Shown: positions 7,798 through 15,916, counted from the stretch's first letter. The stretch: 40,525 nucleotides of DNA from Clostridiales bacterium (GCA_019419995.1 JAHZHZ010000001.1:1-40525), one strand, 5' to 3'. The notes: generated from the letters alone by a model not told the origin. Made by a program: numbers and translations.

Positions 7798-8655
7798 ATG
7801 TATATCGCTTCCAACTGGGAGGACTACGAGGTTATTGATACCGGCGACGGTGAGAAATTAGAGCGTTGGCGGGATATTATTCTGCGCCGGCCCGATCCCC
7901 AGGCTATTTGGCCCAAACAAAAGCCGGAAATCTGGGACAGGGCAGATGCCCACTATCACCGCTCTGCCAAGGGTGGTGGAGAATGGGAATTTTTCAGGAA
8001 GTTGCCGGAGCGCTGGACGGTGCGCTATGGCGAACTGGAATTTTACGTGCGGCCCACGGGCTTTAAACACACGGGGTTGTTTCCTGAACAGGCGGTGAAC
8101 TGGGATTGGATGGCGGAATTGATTCGAGATGCTCGCCGTCCCATCCGAGTGTTGAATCTGTTTGGCTATACGGGCGGAGCCAGTTGTGCCTGCGCTGCGG
8201 CAGGGGCTCAGGTAACCCATGTGGATGCGGCCAAGGGCATGGTACAATGGGCCGGGGAAAACCGGAAATTATCAAAAATTGACGAAACGAAGCTGCGTTG
8301 GATTGTAGATGATGCGCTGAAGTTTGTCCAGCGGGAGGCGCGAAGGGGCAAGGTTTACGAGGGCATTCTCATGGATCCGCCCAGCTATGGACGGGGGCCG
8401 GGAGGCGAGATCTGGAAACTGGAGAACGAACTGTTCGGCTTGGTTTCTGCCTGTGAGGCAGTGCTGGCGGAGGATGCGCTATTTATGCTCATCAACAGCT
8501 ACACCACAGGTCTGCAGCCTGCGGTGCTCAACAATATGCTTGCCATGACGGCGCAGCGCCATCGCGGTGGGCGGGTGAGCGCGGATGAGATCGTGTTGCC
8601 GGTGACTGCGGGGGGCGTATTGCCCTGTGGCGCCAGCGGGCGGTGGAGCCGCTGA
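7798..8655 (+). CDS. Class I SAM-dependent methyltransferase (RlmI/RlmK-like)
   Basis: This 285-residue protein has the Rossmann methyltransferase layout: an SAM-binding motif LFGYTGGASCACAAAGA with the acidic end HVDAAKG (about residues 121-145), and a DPPSYGRG motif IV (about residues 195-202), as in the COG1092 family of rRNA cytosine-5 and related RNA methyltransferases. The N-terminal PUA domain of RlmI is missing, which is usual for this shorter subfamily. The RNA target cannot be read from the sequence. An in-frame GTG at 7789 lies inside the ribosome-binding site AGAGGTG, so the ATG at 7798 is the start. An ABC-F gene follows after 23 bases and is probably co-transcribed. Confidence 0.85.
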   Translation: MYIASNWEDYEVIDTGDGEKLERWRDIILRRPDPQAIWPKQKPEIWDRADAHYHRSAKGGGEWEFFRKLPERWTVRYGELEFYVRPTGFKHTGLFPEQAVNWDWMAELIRDARRPIRVLNLFGYTGGASCACAAAGAQVTHVDAAKGMVQWAGENRKLSKIDETKLRWIVDDALKFVQREARRGKVYEGILMDPPSYGRGPGGEIWKLENELFGLVSACEAVLAEDALFMLINSYTTGLQPAVLNNMLAMTAQRHRGGRVSADEIVLPVTAGGVLPCGASGRWSR

Positions 8656-8678
8656 ATTTTTCCACGGAGTCTTAAAAA

Positions 8679-10607
8679 ATGATTTTACTATCCTTACAGA
8701 ATGTTACCAAGTCCTTTGGGCTCAATACTGTGCTTCGGGATGTGAACCTGAGCCTTCAACAGGGCCGGCGAATGGGTCTTACAGGAGTCAACGGTAGTGG
8801 AAAATCCACGCTGTTCAAGCTGATTTCCGGGGATATGACGCCGGACGAGGGCAGTATTTCCCTGATGAAGGGGGCCAAGGTAGGGCTTTTGACCCAGGAG
8901 GCGGATATTCAATCGGATCTGACGGTTCAGCAGGAGCTGGAGCGGGTGTTTGAACCTCTGCGTCAGATGGAACGCAAACTGCGAGAGTTAGAGGCAGAAA
9001 TGGCCGAAAAACATCAGGATCCTGAGGAATATGCACGCCTTTCTCGCAGCTATTCCAACCTGATGGAGCGATTTGAATCTTCGGGCGGCTATGAGTGGCC
9101 CAGCCGCATCCAAGGGGTGCTGGCAGGCTTGGGCTTTGCCCGGGGGCGGGAAGATCAGCCTGCACGGGTGCTCTCCGGTGGAGAAAAGACCCGGCTGTGC
9201 CTGGCCCGGTTGTTGTTGACGCAGCCGGATCTGCTGCTGCTGGACGAGCCGACCAACCATTTGGACCTCAAATCCACGCAGTGGCTGGAGGAGACGTTAA
9301 AGAAATACCGGGGCAGCGTGCTTGTGATCTCTCATGACCGTTACTTTCTCAATGCTGTGTGTGACTGTATGGCGGAACTGTCTCTGCGCCGCCTGACTCA
9401 GTATGAGGGTAATTACGATCAGTTCAGCGTCAAACGCAGGGCTAACCTGGAACGTCAGATGAAGGAGTACAAGCTTCAGCAGGCGGAAATTGCCCGGCAG
9501 GAGGCCATTATTCAGCGTTACAGGATGTACAACCGGGAAAAGTCCATCAAAGCCGCGGAAAGCCGGGAAAAGCGGCTGGAAAAGATGGAGCGGCTGGAGA
9601 AGCCCCAGACCGAGCAGAAAGTGCGCCTGAGCTTTGAGACTCGGCGACGCACCGGTGACGATGTCTTGATGATTCGGGATCTGGCCAAGGGCTTTGAGGG
9701 GCGGGAGCTGTTTGAGAATTTCAACTTGCACCTGCGAGCCGGAGATCGTGTGGCCATCATTGGTCCCAACGGCGTGGGAAAATCCACGTTGTTGAACATC
9801 ATTGCTCGCCGCCTCCCGGCGGATAGGGGCACGGTGGATTTTGGTGCGAATGTGGATCTGGGGTATTATGAGCAGCACCAGACACATCTGCATCCGGACA
9901 AGGACATCCTACGGGAGTTGTGGGATGATTTTCCACGACTGGAGCTGGACCGGGTGCGTGGCGTGCTGGCCCTGTTTCTCTTTACCGGGGACGATGTGTA
10001 TCAGCCGATTCATACCCTTTCAGGAGGGGAAAAGGGGCGCGTTTCTCTGGCAAAGCTGATGCTGCGCCACGACAATTTTCTGCTGATGGACGAGCCTACC
10101 AATCATTTGGATATGGACAGCCGTGAAGTGCTGGAGAGTGCTCTTGAGGACTTTGACGGTACCCTGCTCACCGTATCCCACGACCGCTACTTCATTAACC
10201 GTGTGGCCAACCGTGTGGTAGAGATGACGCCGGAGGGTGCCCGGGAATATATCGGCAATTATGACGATTATCTGGAAAAGAAGCGGCAGGAAGAGGCAGG
10301 GGAGCTGGAAGAAGCCACATTGGGCAAGACCCGCACCCAGCTGGACAAGGAAAAGCGGAAGGCGCGACTGAAGCAGGAGGGGGAACGGGCACTTCGTCAA
10401 AAGCTCAAGGCTGCGGAGGAGGCCATCGGGGCCATGGAACAGAAAATCGCGGCACTGGAAGCGGAGATGGGCGATCCGGATACTTATCGTGATCCCGAGC
10501 GTGCCCAGCAGGTGGCCAGGGAGCATCGTCAGGCACAGGAGGAACTGGACGGCCTGTATGAGAACTGGGAAGCTCTGAGTGAAGTAGTGGCAGCGCTGGA
10601 CGAGTAA
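8679..10607 (+). CDS. ABC-F family ATPase
   Basis: This 642-residue soluble protein has two ATP-binding cassettes and no membrane segments, the mark of ABC-F proteins that act on the ribosome. Cassette 1 has Walker A GVNGSGKST (36-44), signature LSGGEKTR and Walker B LLLDEPTNHLD; cassette 2 has GPNGVGKST, LSGGEKGR and LLMDEPTNHLD. Between them lies the long charged linker that enters the tRNA exit site, and a lysine/glutamate-rich coiled coil fills the last about 100 residues, as in Uup/YdiF-type members. Its job could be rescue of stalled ribosomes or antibiotic protection; sequence alone does not decide. It follows the methyltransferase gene by 23 bases and ends at a strong terminator. Confidence 0.92.
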   Translation: MILLSLQNVTKSFGLNTVLRDVNLSLQQGRRMGLTGVNGSGKSTLFKLISGDMTPDEGSISLMKGAKVGLLTQEADIQSDLTVQQELERVFEPLRQMERKLRELEAEMAEKHQDPEEYARLSRSYSNLMERFESSGGYEWPSRIQGVLAGLGFARGREDQPARVLSGGEKTRLCLARLLLTQPDLLLLDEPTNHLDLKSTQWLEETLKKYRGSVLVISHDRYFLNAVCDCMAELSLRRLTQYEGNYDQFSVKRRANLERQMKEYKLQQAEIARQEAIIQRYRMYNREKSIKAAESREKRLEKMERLEKPQTEQKVRLSFETRRRTGDDVLMIRDLAKGFEGRELFENFNLHLRAGDRVAIIGPNGVGKSTLLNIIARRLPADRGTVDFGANVDLGYYEQHQTHLHPDKDILRELWDDFPRLELDRVRGVLALFLFTGDDVYQPIHTLSGGEKGRVSLAKLMLRHDNFLLMDEPTNHLDMDSREVLESALEDFDGTLLTVSHDRYFINRVANRVVEMTPEGAREYIGNYDDYLEKKRQEEAGELEEATLGKTRTQLDKEKRKARLKQEGERALRQKLKAAEEAIGAMEQKIAALEAEMGDPDTYRDPERAQQVAREHRQAQEELDGLYENWEALSEVVAALDE

Positions 10608-10614
10608 TATAATG

Positions 10615-10654
10615 AAAAGCGGCGACCTGGTTTTTGTACCGGACGCCGCTTTTT
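10615..10654 (+). terminator. Rho-independent terminator after the ABC-F gene
   Basis: The arms AAAAGCGGCG (10615-10624) and CGCCGCTTTT (10644-10653) pair and run into a T-tract. The inner sequence can extend the stem with CC and GG pairs. Confidence 0.9.
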
Positions 10655-10659
10655 AAATT

Positions 10660-10687
10660 GATTTCCGGTGCATTCGCACCGGAAATC
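10660..10687 (-). terminator. Hairpin after the DUF1858 gene
   Basis: The arms GATTTCCGGTGC (10660-10671) and GCACCGGAAATC (10676-10687) form a perfect 12-bp stem with a 4-base loop, seven bases past the stop codon of the DUF1858 gene. The U-tract on the minus strand is poor (AATTTAAAA), so its strength as a terminator is uncertain. Confidence 0.6.
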
Positions 10688-10693
10688 AAGAAA

Positions 10694-10897
10694 TTATTTT
10701 TTGCTGTTAAGATAGTTCTGAATATTATTCAGGACCTCGTCACAGTCGATGCCATGCACCATGCAGGCTTCTTCCAGAGATTCGTTGATGGAAGAGGGGC
10801 AACCGATGCAGTGCATGCCGGCCTGCATCAGCACCATGGCGATGCCGCGGTCGTAGGTGAGCATTTCACCCATGGTGGTCTGTTTGGTAATTTGCAT
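10694..10897 (-). CDS. DUF1858 domain protein (small CxxC protein)
   Basis: This 67-residue protein is a stand-alone DUF1858 domain, recognisable from the start MQITKQTTMGEML, the GMHCIGCP motif (Cys30 and Cys33) and the following ESLEEACMVHGI segment. Family members carry the CxxC pair and are often linked to hybrid-cluster or redox proteins, but the function is not known. The reading frame is open upstream to 11008, but the ATG at 10897 is chosen because a CGGAGG site lies 8 bases before it and the upstream part overlaps the end of the UPF0210 gene. It has its own promoter at 10928-10955. Confidence 0.88.
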   Translation of the reverse strand: MQITKQTTMGEMLTYDRGIAMVLMQAGMHCIGCPSSINESLEEACMVHGIDCDEVLNNIQNYLNSKK

Positions 10898-10927
10898 AAT
10901 CGTTTCCTCCGTTTCGTTTGTGCCTCT

Positions 10928-10955
10928 ATTATAACCCAATTTTCCGCAAAAGCAA
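10928..10955 (-). promoter_or_regulatory. Candidate sigma-A promoter for the DUF1858 gene
   Basis: On the minus strand TTGCTT (10955-10950) and a perfect TATAAT (10933-10928) are separated by 16 bp, about 30 bases before the ATG at 10897. Confidence 0.65.
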
Positions 10956-10967
10956 CCATGAAATTGT

Positions 10968-12320
10968 TTAATTGCGCAGGCTATGCAGTGGTGCGGGGAT
11001 GCGGCCACCCCGGGCGATGAATTCGCCGGAAGAGAAGGGATTGACCCGAATTACGGGAGCATGGCCCAGAAGGCCACCAAACTCCACGTTGTCCCCTTCT
11101 TTGCATCCGGGAGCGGGAATCAGGCGCACGGCGGTAGTCTTGTTGTTTACCATGCCGATAGCTGCCTCATCTGCGATGATGGCAGAGATAGTTTCCGCAC
11201 TGGTGTCGCCAGGTATGGCGATCATGTCCAGGCCCACGGAGCAGACGCAGGTCATGGCTTCCAGTTTTTCCAGCGTCAGGGCGCCTGCTTCCGCCGCATG
11301 GATCATGCCGCAGTCCTCGCTTACGGGAATGAATGCGCCGGAGAGTCCACCTACGTTGGAAGAAGCCATGACGCCGCCCTTCTTCACCGCGTCATTGAGC
11401 AGAGCCAGAGCTGCCGTGGTGCCGTGAGTACCGCAGCATTCCAAGCCCATTTCTTCCAGAATAGCTGCCACGCTGTCGCCTACCGCCGGAGTCGGAGCCA
11501 AAGAAAGATCCACAATGCCGAAGGGCACATTGAGGCGCTTGGAAGCCTCCAACGCCACCAGCTGGCCCACCCGGGTGATCTGGAAGGCTGTGCGCTTGAC
11601 GGTTTCTGCCACTACATTCAGGGGTGCGCCTTTGACCTTTTCCAGCGCCACCTTCACTACGCCGGGTCCGCTGACGCCCACGCTTACGGAGCAGTCTCCC
11701 TCACCAGGTCCATGGAAGGCGCCTGCCATAAAGGGATTGTCTTCCACCGCGTTGCAGAATACCACCAGTTTGGCGCAGCCTAGGCCATCCCGATCTGCTG
11801 TGCGTGCAGCGGTCTCCTTTACCACTTTTCCCATCAGGGCTACGGCGTCCATATTGATGCCTGCTCGGGTGGAACCGATGTTGACGGAGGAACACATATA
11901 GTCAGTGGAGGATAGTGCCTCGGGAATGGAGCGGATCAGTCGCTCATCCGCCTCAGTCATGGCCTTGTGTACCAGTGCCGAATAGCCGCCGATAAAGTCA
12001 ACGCCTGTTTCCTTTGCTGCTGCGTCCAGTGCAAGTGCCAGCTTTTCAGGATGGCGGATGCCGCCGGAGATCAGCGCCGCGGGGGTGACGGAAATGCGTT
12101 TGTTTACGATGGGCACGCCGAATTCCCGCTCGATGGCACCGCCCACGGCCACCAGATGTTCTGCCTGACGGGTAATGCGGTCGTACACCCGGTCGCAGAG
12201 CAACTTTTCATCGTCGCTTACGCAATTGAACAGGGAAATGCCCATGGTGATCGTGCGCACGTCCAGTTTTTGGTGGTCAATCATCCGTAGGGTTTCCAGA
12301 ATATCGGAAGTATTAAACAT
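10968..12320 (-). CDS. UPF0210 (PFL family) protein
   Basis: This 450-residue protein matches the UPF0210/PFL family in length and in its start (DILETLRMIDHQKLDVRTIT), a segment I recognise from the pneumococcal homologue. Other family-typical stretches are GISLFNC and the glycine-rich GVMASSNVGGLSGAFIP region. Structures of the family relate it to the pyruvate-formate-lyase-type barrel, but no reaction has been assigned. A GGGAGGG site precedes the ATG at 12320. The small ACT-domain gene lies 27 bases upstream in the same direction, the usual arrangement of this pair, which suggests that the ACT protein senses a ligand for it. Confidence 0.92.
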   Translation of the reverse strand: MFNTSDILETLRMIDHQKLDVRTITMGISLFNCVSDDEKLLCDRVYDRITRQAEHLVAVGGAIEREFGVPIVNKRISVTPAALISGGIRHPEKLALALDAAAKETGVDFIGGYSALVHKAMTEADERLIRSIPEALSSTDYMCSSVNIGSTRAGINMDAVALMGKVVKETAARTADRDGLGCAKLVVFCNAVEDNPFMAGAFHGPGEGDCSVSVGVSGPGVVKVALEKVKGAPLNVVAETVKRTAFQITRVGQLVALEASKRLNVPFGIVDLSLAPTPAVGDSVAAILEEMGLECCGTHGTTAALALLNDAVKKGGVMASSNVGGLSGAFIPVSEDCGMIHAAEAGALTLEKLEAMTCVCSVGLDMIAIPGDTSAETISAIIADEAAIGMVNNKTTAVRLIPAPGCKEGDNVEFGGLLGHAPVIRVNPFSSGEFIARGGRIPAPLHSLRN

Positions 12321-12347
12321 GCTATCGCCCTCCCCAGCCCCGCATCG

Positions 12348-12629
12348 TCAGACGTGATGCATGGCGTCGAAGATTTCGTTGCGCTGGATACGGATTTGCA
12401 GGTTTAGCCGCTCGCCAAGAGAATTCAATTCCCGGGAGATATCCTCAAATTCCTTTTCCAGTCCGGTTACGTCCACTACCATAACCATGCTGAACATGCC
12501 GGAGAGAATGGTCTGGGAAATATCCAGAATATTGACATCGTATTGATAGAGAATCTTTGTAACCCGGGCAATAATACCCTTCTGATCTGCGCCCAGGACG
12601 CTGACGACAGCTTTTTTGATCTCGTTCAT
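12348..12629 (-). CDS. UPF0237 ACT-domain protein
   Basis: This 93-residue protein is a single ACT regulatory domain: VSVLGADQKGIIARVTKILYQYDVNILDISQTI is the standard ACT pattern (strand, helix with the KGIIARV turn, strand), followed by the second half with FSMVMVVDV. It belongs with UPF0237, related to the glycine-cleavage regulator GcvR, and probably binds an amino acid or similar ligand. The ATG at 12629 follows a GAGGTG site by 9 bases; an in-frame ATG at 12641 lies before that site and is rejected. It is the first gene of the pair with UPF0210. Confidence 0.9.
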   Translation of the reverse strand: MNEIKKAVVSVLGADQKGIIARVTKILYQYDVNILDISQTILSGMFSMVMVVDVTGLEKEFEDISRELNSLGERLNLQIRIQRNEIFDAMHHV

Positions 12630-12655
12630 GATTCTACACACCTCACTTACTGCCT

Positions 12656-12684
12656 ATTGTAGTGGATCATCCATGCAAATTCAA
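12656..12684 (-). promoter_or_regulatory. Sigma-A promoter for the UPF0237-UPF0210 pair
   Basis: On the minus strand TTGAAT (12684-12679) and TACAAT (12661-12656) are separated by 17 bp, about 27 bases before the ATG at 12629. Confidence 0.8.
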
Positions 12685-12714
12685 CGCAGAGACGGTTATT
12701 TTTCGATTCTGCCC

Positions 12715-12744
12715 TTGCCCGGAGACCAGTTTTGGCAGTATAAT
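12715..12744 (+). promoter_or_regulatory. Sigma-A promoter for rimM-trmD
   Basis: TTGCCC (12715-12720) and a perfect TATAAT (12739-12744) are separated by 18 bp, 34 bases before the rimM start at 12779. Confidence 0.75.
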
Positions 12745-12778
12745 GGCGGCATCCATTACAATTGATGGGGGAATGGTT

Positions 12779-13303
12779 ATGCAGGACTATCTCTTGATCG
12801 GCGAAATCACCAAGCCTCAGGGTGTGCGCGGGGAGTTAAAGCTCAGGCCCGTCACCTGTGATCCCGGACGCTTTGAGGGATTGGAGCGGGCCTACCTGCT
12901 GGAAGAGGGAAATTACCGACCGGTGAAGATCAGCGTGCGCCGGGCGGGGGCAGACGCGGTATTTTTCCGCATGGAGGGTGTGAATAGCCGTGACGATGCG
13001 GAGCGATACCGGGGTCAGGCCCTATATATCGACAGGGCTCATGCCGTGGCGCTGGATGGGGATTCCTCCTTCATCTGCGATCTGATCGGCCTATTGGGGA
13101 AGCTCAGCGATGGCGGGGACATTGGCGTTTTGCGGGATGTGCTTCAGCCGGGAGGAAACGATGTGTATGTATTTGAAAAAGACGGGCGAGAAGTGCTGGT
13201 GCCAGCTCTCAAATCTGTAGTGCTGAAGGTGGATCTGTTGGCGGGCGAGATGTTGCTGGATGCCGAACGCATGGCCGAAGTGGCGGTGTATGATGAAGAT
13301 TAA
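12779..13303 (+). CDS. rimM: Ribosome maturation factor RimM
   Basis: RimM binds ribosomal protein S19 and helps mature the 3' domain of the 30S subunit. The 174-residue protein starts with the family signature LIGEITKPQGVRGELKL, contains the first barrel domain (about 1-85) and a C-terminal PRC-barrel (about 95-170) with LLGKLSDG, DVYVFEKDGREVLVPA. The frame is open upstream to 12662, but that part lies in the promoter; the ATG at 12779 follows GGGGGA. The 3' end overlaps trmD by about 11 bases, so the two are translationally coupled. Unlike in Bacillus, rpsP and ffh are not upstream; the neighbour there is a divergent ACT gene. Confidence 0.92.
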   Translation: MQDYLLIGEITKPQGVRGELKLRPVTCDPGRFEGLERAYLLEEGNYRPVKISVRRAGADAVFFRMEGVNSRDDAERYRGQALYIDRAHAVALDGDSSFICDLIGLLGKLSDGGDIGVLRDVLQPGGNDVYVFEKDGREVLVPALKSVVLKVDLLAGEMLLDAERMAEVAVYDED

Positions 13304-14453
13304 AATACTGACGCTGTTTCCTGAAATGTTTCAGAGCGTACTTGGTTCCAGCATTCTGGGGCGGGCGCTGCGCCGGGGATTGATGGAGATTGAATTGGTG
13401 AATATCCGGGATTACGCCCGCAACCGGCACAAGAATACCGACGATTATCCATTTGGTGGCGGGGCAGGCATGGTGATGTTGCCCCAGCCGGTGGTGGATG
13501 CGGTGGAGGATCAGCAAGAAGCGGGTATGCGTCGCATTTATCTTTCTCCTCGGGGACGGGTGTTTACCCAGAAGGTGGCGGAGGAGTATGCCCAGTGCGA
13601 ATCGCTGTTGTTTCTCTGCGGCCATTACGAGGGCGTGGATCAGCGGGCGCTGGATCTGTGCATCGATGAAGAGTTGTCCATCGGGGACTACGTGCTCACC
13701 GGCGGAGAACTGGGGGCCATGGTGGCAGTGGATGCAGTTGCGCGGCTAATTCCCGGCGTGTTGGGCAGCGAGGAGTCCAGTGGTGACGAGAGTTTTACTA
13801 CGGGCCTTCTTGAATATCCCCAATACACTCGTCCAGCGGAGTTCCGGGAAATTCGGGTGCCAGAAGTGCTCCTGGGGGGCAATCATGCAGATATTGAGGC
13901 GTGGCGACGGAGGCAGGCGCTGGAACTGACCCGCCAACGACGACCGGAACTGCTTGATAGCGCTCCTTTGAATGATGGCGACCGGGAAATTCTCCGGCAG
14001 GCGGAGCTTTCGGAAGTGCTGATCGCCGCGCTGAACCGGGAGGGCGCCTTCGCCCGGCGCATGGAGATGTTTGCCGAACGGCGCTATGCGAAGGCCTGGT
14101 TTGCCCATGTGGTGCCCGGGGATCAGCGCGCCGTGGCGAAGAAACAGTGTTTTTCAGGCCGGAGGCATGTGGGCTATTTGTATCAGGCTTTTGAGATGGG
14201 TTATGCGCCCTGCGTCGGTGGCGAAGAGGCGCAATCCGCTTTTCGGGCAAAGCGAGGGCCAGCGGTGCTGTATCTGAATCGGGAGGATCTGGCGTTGGAA
14301 GTGGCAGAGGCGGCATCAATCAAAGAGCTGGAGCCCTGCCAGGTGCTCAGTGCGCCAGACTTTGCGTGGGCCTTTGCCTGCAGTGGTTCAGGAAAGTTAT
14401 ATTTTTACTGTCGCTGCGCCGATGCGGATGCAAATGCGCCAATTTTGGAATAA
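13293..14453 (+). CDS. trmD: tRNA (guanine-N1)-methyltransferase TrmD with a C-terminal extra domain
   Basis: TrmD methylates G37 of tRNAs to m1G and prevents frameshifts. Residues 1 to about 240 are a complete TrmD: MKIKILTLFPEMF start, YPFGGGAGMVM, HYEGVDQR and the knot segment SIGDYVLTGGE. TrmD proteins usually end near 240 residues, but this one has 386. The extra about 135 residues are acidic-aromatic and include RHVGYLYQAFEMGY (291-304), a GEEAQSAF helix and the closing DFAWAF and GKLYFY segments. From memory this pattern resembles DUF4275 proteins (W..FA, RWHIFSYE, GEEA..AF, DFTWTY, GPYF), but I could not run a profile. The start overlaps rimM by 11 bases; ATG also exists one codon upstream at 13290. 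Confidence 0.92.
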   Translation: MKIKILTLFPEMFQSVLGSSILGRALRRGLMEIELVNIRDYARNRHKNTDDYPFGGGAGMVMLPQPVVDAVEDQQEAGMRRIYLSPRGRVFTQKVAEEYAQCESLLFLCGHYEGVDQRALDLCIDEELSIGDYVLTGGELGAMVAVDAVARLIPGVLGSEESSGDESFTTGLLEYPQYTRPAEFREIRVPEVLLGGNHADIEAWRRRQALELTRQRRPELLDSAPLNDGDREILRQAELSEVLIAALNREGAFARRMEMFAERRYAKAWFAHVVPGDQRAVAKKQCFSGRRHVGYLYQAFEMGYAPCVGGEEAQSAFRAKRGPAVLYLNREDLALEVAEAASIKELEPCQVLSAPDFAWAFACSGSGKLYFYCRCADADANAPILE

Positions 14454-14512
14454 AATAGCGGATAATTTGCCGGAATGCGGCGCAAAAGCCCTGATTTTAA
14501 CAGAAATAACGC

Positions 14513-14541
14513 TTGCCGGTGGGAAGAATATCTGATATAAT
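14513..14541 (+). promoter_or_regulatory. Sigma-A promoter for rplS
   Basis: TTGCCG (14513-14518) and a perfect TATAAT (14536-14541) are separated by exactly 17 bp. It starts transcription about 65 bases before the rplS start codon, leaving room for a leader. Confidence 0.85.
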
Positions 14542-14556
14542 TATTTCTGTTATATC

Positions 14557-14603
14557 GGACGGTCCTCTGCCCTGTGGGGGTTATGAACGTCCTTGTGAGG
14601 AGG
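14557..14603 (+). promoter_or_regulatory. Candidate rplS leader hairpin (L19-leader-like)
   Basis: In the untranslated leader GGACG (14557-14561) pairs with CGTCC (14588-14592), enclosing a smaller CCC/GGG stem. TCCTC at 14563-14567 is complementary to GAGGA at 14597-14601, which is part of the rplS ribosome-binding site GAGGAGG, so an alternative fold could block translation. Ribosomal protein leaders of rplS are known in Bacillota; whether this is a member is an inference that a covariance-model search would settle. Confidence 0.5.
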
Positions 14604-14612
14604 AAAAATCCC

Positions 14613-14957
14613 ATGAACGAGATTATCCGTTCCATCGAGAACGCCCAGCTCAAGACCAACATTCCCGACTTTGCCGTGGGTGACACCGTTCGCGTACAGG
14701 TGAAAGTTGTGGAAGGTTCCCGTGAACGCCTGCAGGCGTTTGAGGGCGTCGTTATCGCCCGCCGCAACGGTTCCGTGCGCGAAACGTTCACCGTTCGCCG
14801 CAATTCCTATGGCGTGGGCGTGGAGCGTACGTTCCCGCTGCATAGCCCCCGCGTGGACAGCATCACCGTTGTCCGCCGTGGTAAGGTTCGCCGCGCAAAG
14901 CTGTACTATCTGCGTAAGCTCAGCGGCAAGGCAGCCAAGGTCAAGGAAAGAACCTAA
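14613..14957 (+). CDS. rplS: 50S ribosomal protein L19
   Basis: L19 lies at the 30S-50S interface of the ribosome. The 114-residue protein has the family length and motifs: the FAVGDTVRVQVKVVEGSRER stretch, FEGVVIARRNGSVRETFTVRR, GVGVERTFPLHSPRVDSI and the terminal RAKLYYLRKLSGKAAKVKE. The frame is open upstream, but GAGGAGG lies 9 bases before the ATG at 14613. It has its own promoter, a structured leader and a terminator, so it can be controlled independently of trmD upstream. Confidence 0.97.
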   Translation: MNEIIRSIENAQLKTNIPDFAVGDTVRVQVKVVEGSRERLQAFEGVVIARRNGSVRETFTVRRNSYGVGVERTFPLHSPRVDSITVVRRGKVRRAKLYYLRKLSGKAAKVKERT

Positions 14958-14971
14958 TTTCCGGCCGAAAA

Positions 14972-15007
14972 CGAGAACCGCTCCTTTTAAGTGGTTCTCG
15001 CTTTTTT
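14972..15007 (+). terminator. Rho-independent terminator after rplS
   Basis: The arms CGAGAACC (14972-14979) and GGTTCTCG (14993-15000), with a few extra inner pairs, are followed by CTTTTTT. Confidence 0.92.
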
Positions 15008-15058
15008 CAACCCTTTTTCCGGCTGCAGGCGAGAAAGAAATGATTTAGGAGTTAAAAT

Positions 15059-15913
15059 ATGCCCAAAATCAACTGGTATCCCGGCCATATGGCCCGGTCC
15101 CGCCGGCTGTTGCAGGAGCAGCTCCGGGCGGTGGACGCAGTGGTAGAGCTTTGCGATGCCCGTGCACCTCAGGCCACCCGCAATCCTGATCTGGGGAAAC
15201 TCACTCAGGGCAAAGCTCGGCTGTTGATTCTCAATAAGGCTGATCTGGCTGATGACGCCCAGACCGCCCGATGGTTGGAATACTTTCGCACGCAGGGGCT
15301 GACGGCGCTGCGCTTCAATTCCAACGGAGGTAAGACAAAAGATATCCTCAACTATATCCAGCAGGCCACGCGGCCCGCGGTGGAACGAGCAGAAAAGCGG
15401 GGCGTGAAAAAGACAGTGCGATTGATGGTTATCGGCATTCCCAACGTGGGCAAGTCCACCTTCATCAACCGCTTACATGGCTCAGGCATTGTCAAAGCTT
15501 CCGATCGCCCGGGCGTTACCCGGTCTAATCAATGGGTAAAGATCGGGCCGTATCTGGAACTGATGGATACGCCTGGCATGCTGCCACCCCGCATGGATGA
15601 TCAGGAATCGGCTCGTTTGCTGGCCTATTTGGGCTCTATAAGAGATCAGATCATGGATACCGAGGAGTTGGCGGGAGATTTGCTGGTGCACCTGCTGACG
15701 CTGAGCCCTCAGGGCGTTCGGGCGCGCTTCAAGCTGCCCGAGGACGAGACATTTGAGGAGGCTCAGCAGGCATTAGAGGCTTGTTGTAGGGGCCGGGGCT
15801 GGCTGATTTCCGGCGGACGGCCGGATACCGACCGGGCTGCCGCATTGGTGCTGGACGAATTTCGCGGGGGCAAGGCTGGCAAGATCACCATTGAGCCGCT
15901 GAAGGAGGCATAG
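15059..15913 (+). CDS. rbgA: Ribosome biogenesis GTPase RbgA (YlqF)
   Basis: RbgA is a GTPase that completes assembly of the 50S subunit. The 284-residue protein shows the circularly permuted order of GTPase motifs typical of this family: G4 NKAD at 59-62 comes before the P-loop GIPNVGKST at 126-134 and the G3 DTPGML at 170-175. The start MPKINWYPGHMARSRR matches the family. AGGAG precedes the ATG at 15059. It begins the run rbgA-rnhB-yraN-lrp-aminotransferase, in which neighbours touch or overlap; the rnhB start lies 3 bases after this stop codon. Confidence 0.95.
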   Translation: MPKINWYPGHMARSRRLLQEQLRAVDAVVELCDARAPQATRNPDLGKLTQGKARLLILNKADLADDAQTARWLEYFRTQGLTALRFNSNGGKTKDILNYIQQATRPAVERAEKRGVKKTVRLMVIGIPNVGKSTFINRLHGSGIVKASDRPGVTRSNQWVKIGPYLELMDTPGMLPPRMDDQESARLLAYLGSIRDQIMDTEELAGDLLVHLLTLSPQGVRARFKLPEDETFEEAQQALEACCRGRGWLISGGRPDTDRAAALVLDEFRGGKAGKITIEPLKEA

Positions 15914-15916
15914 ACC

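Noticed and set aside
10660..10687. Riboswitch or other structured RNA at the 12-bp hairpin
   Set aside because: The short perfect stem with a 4-base loop right after a stop codon fits a terminator-like or transcript-end hairpin better; nothing larger folds around it by eye.
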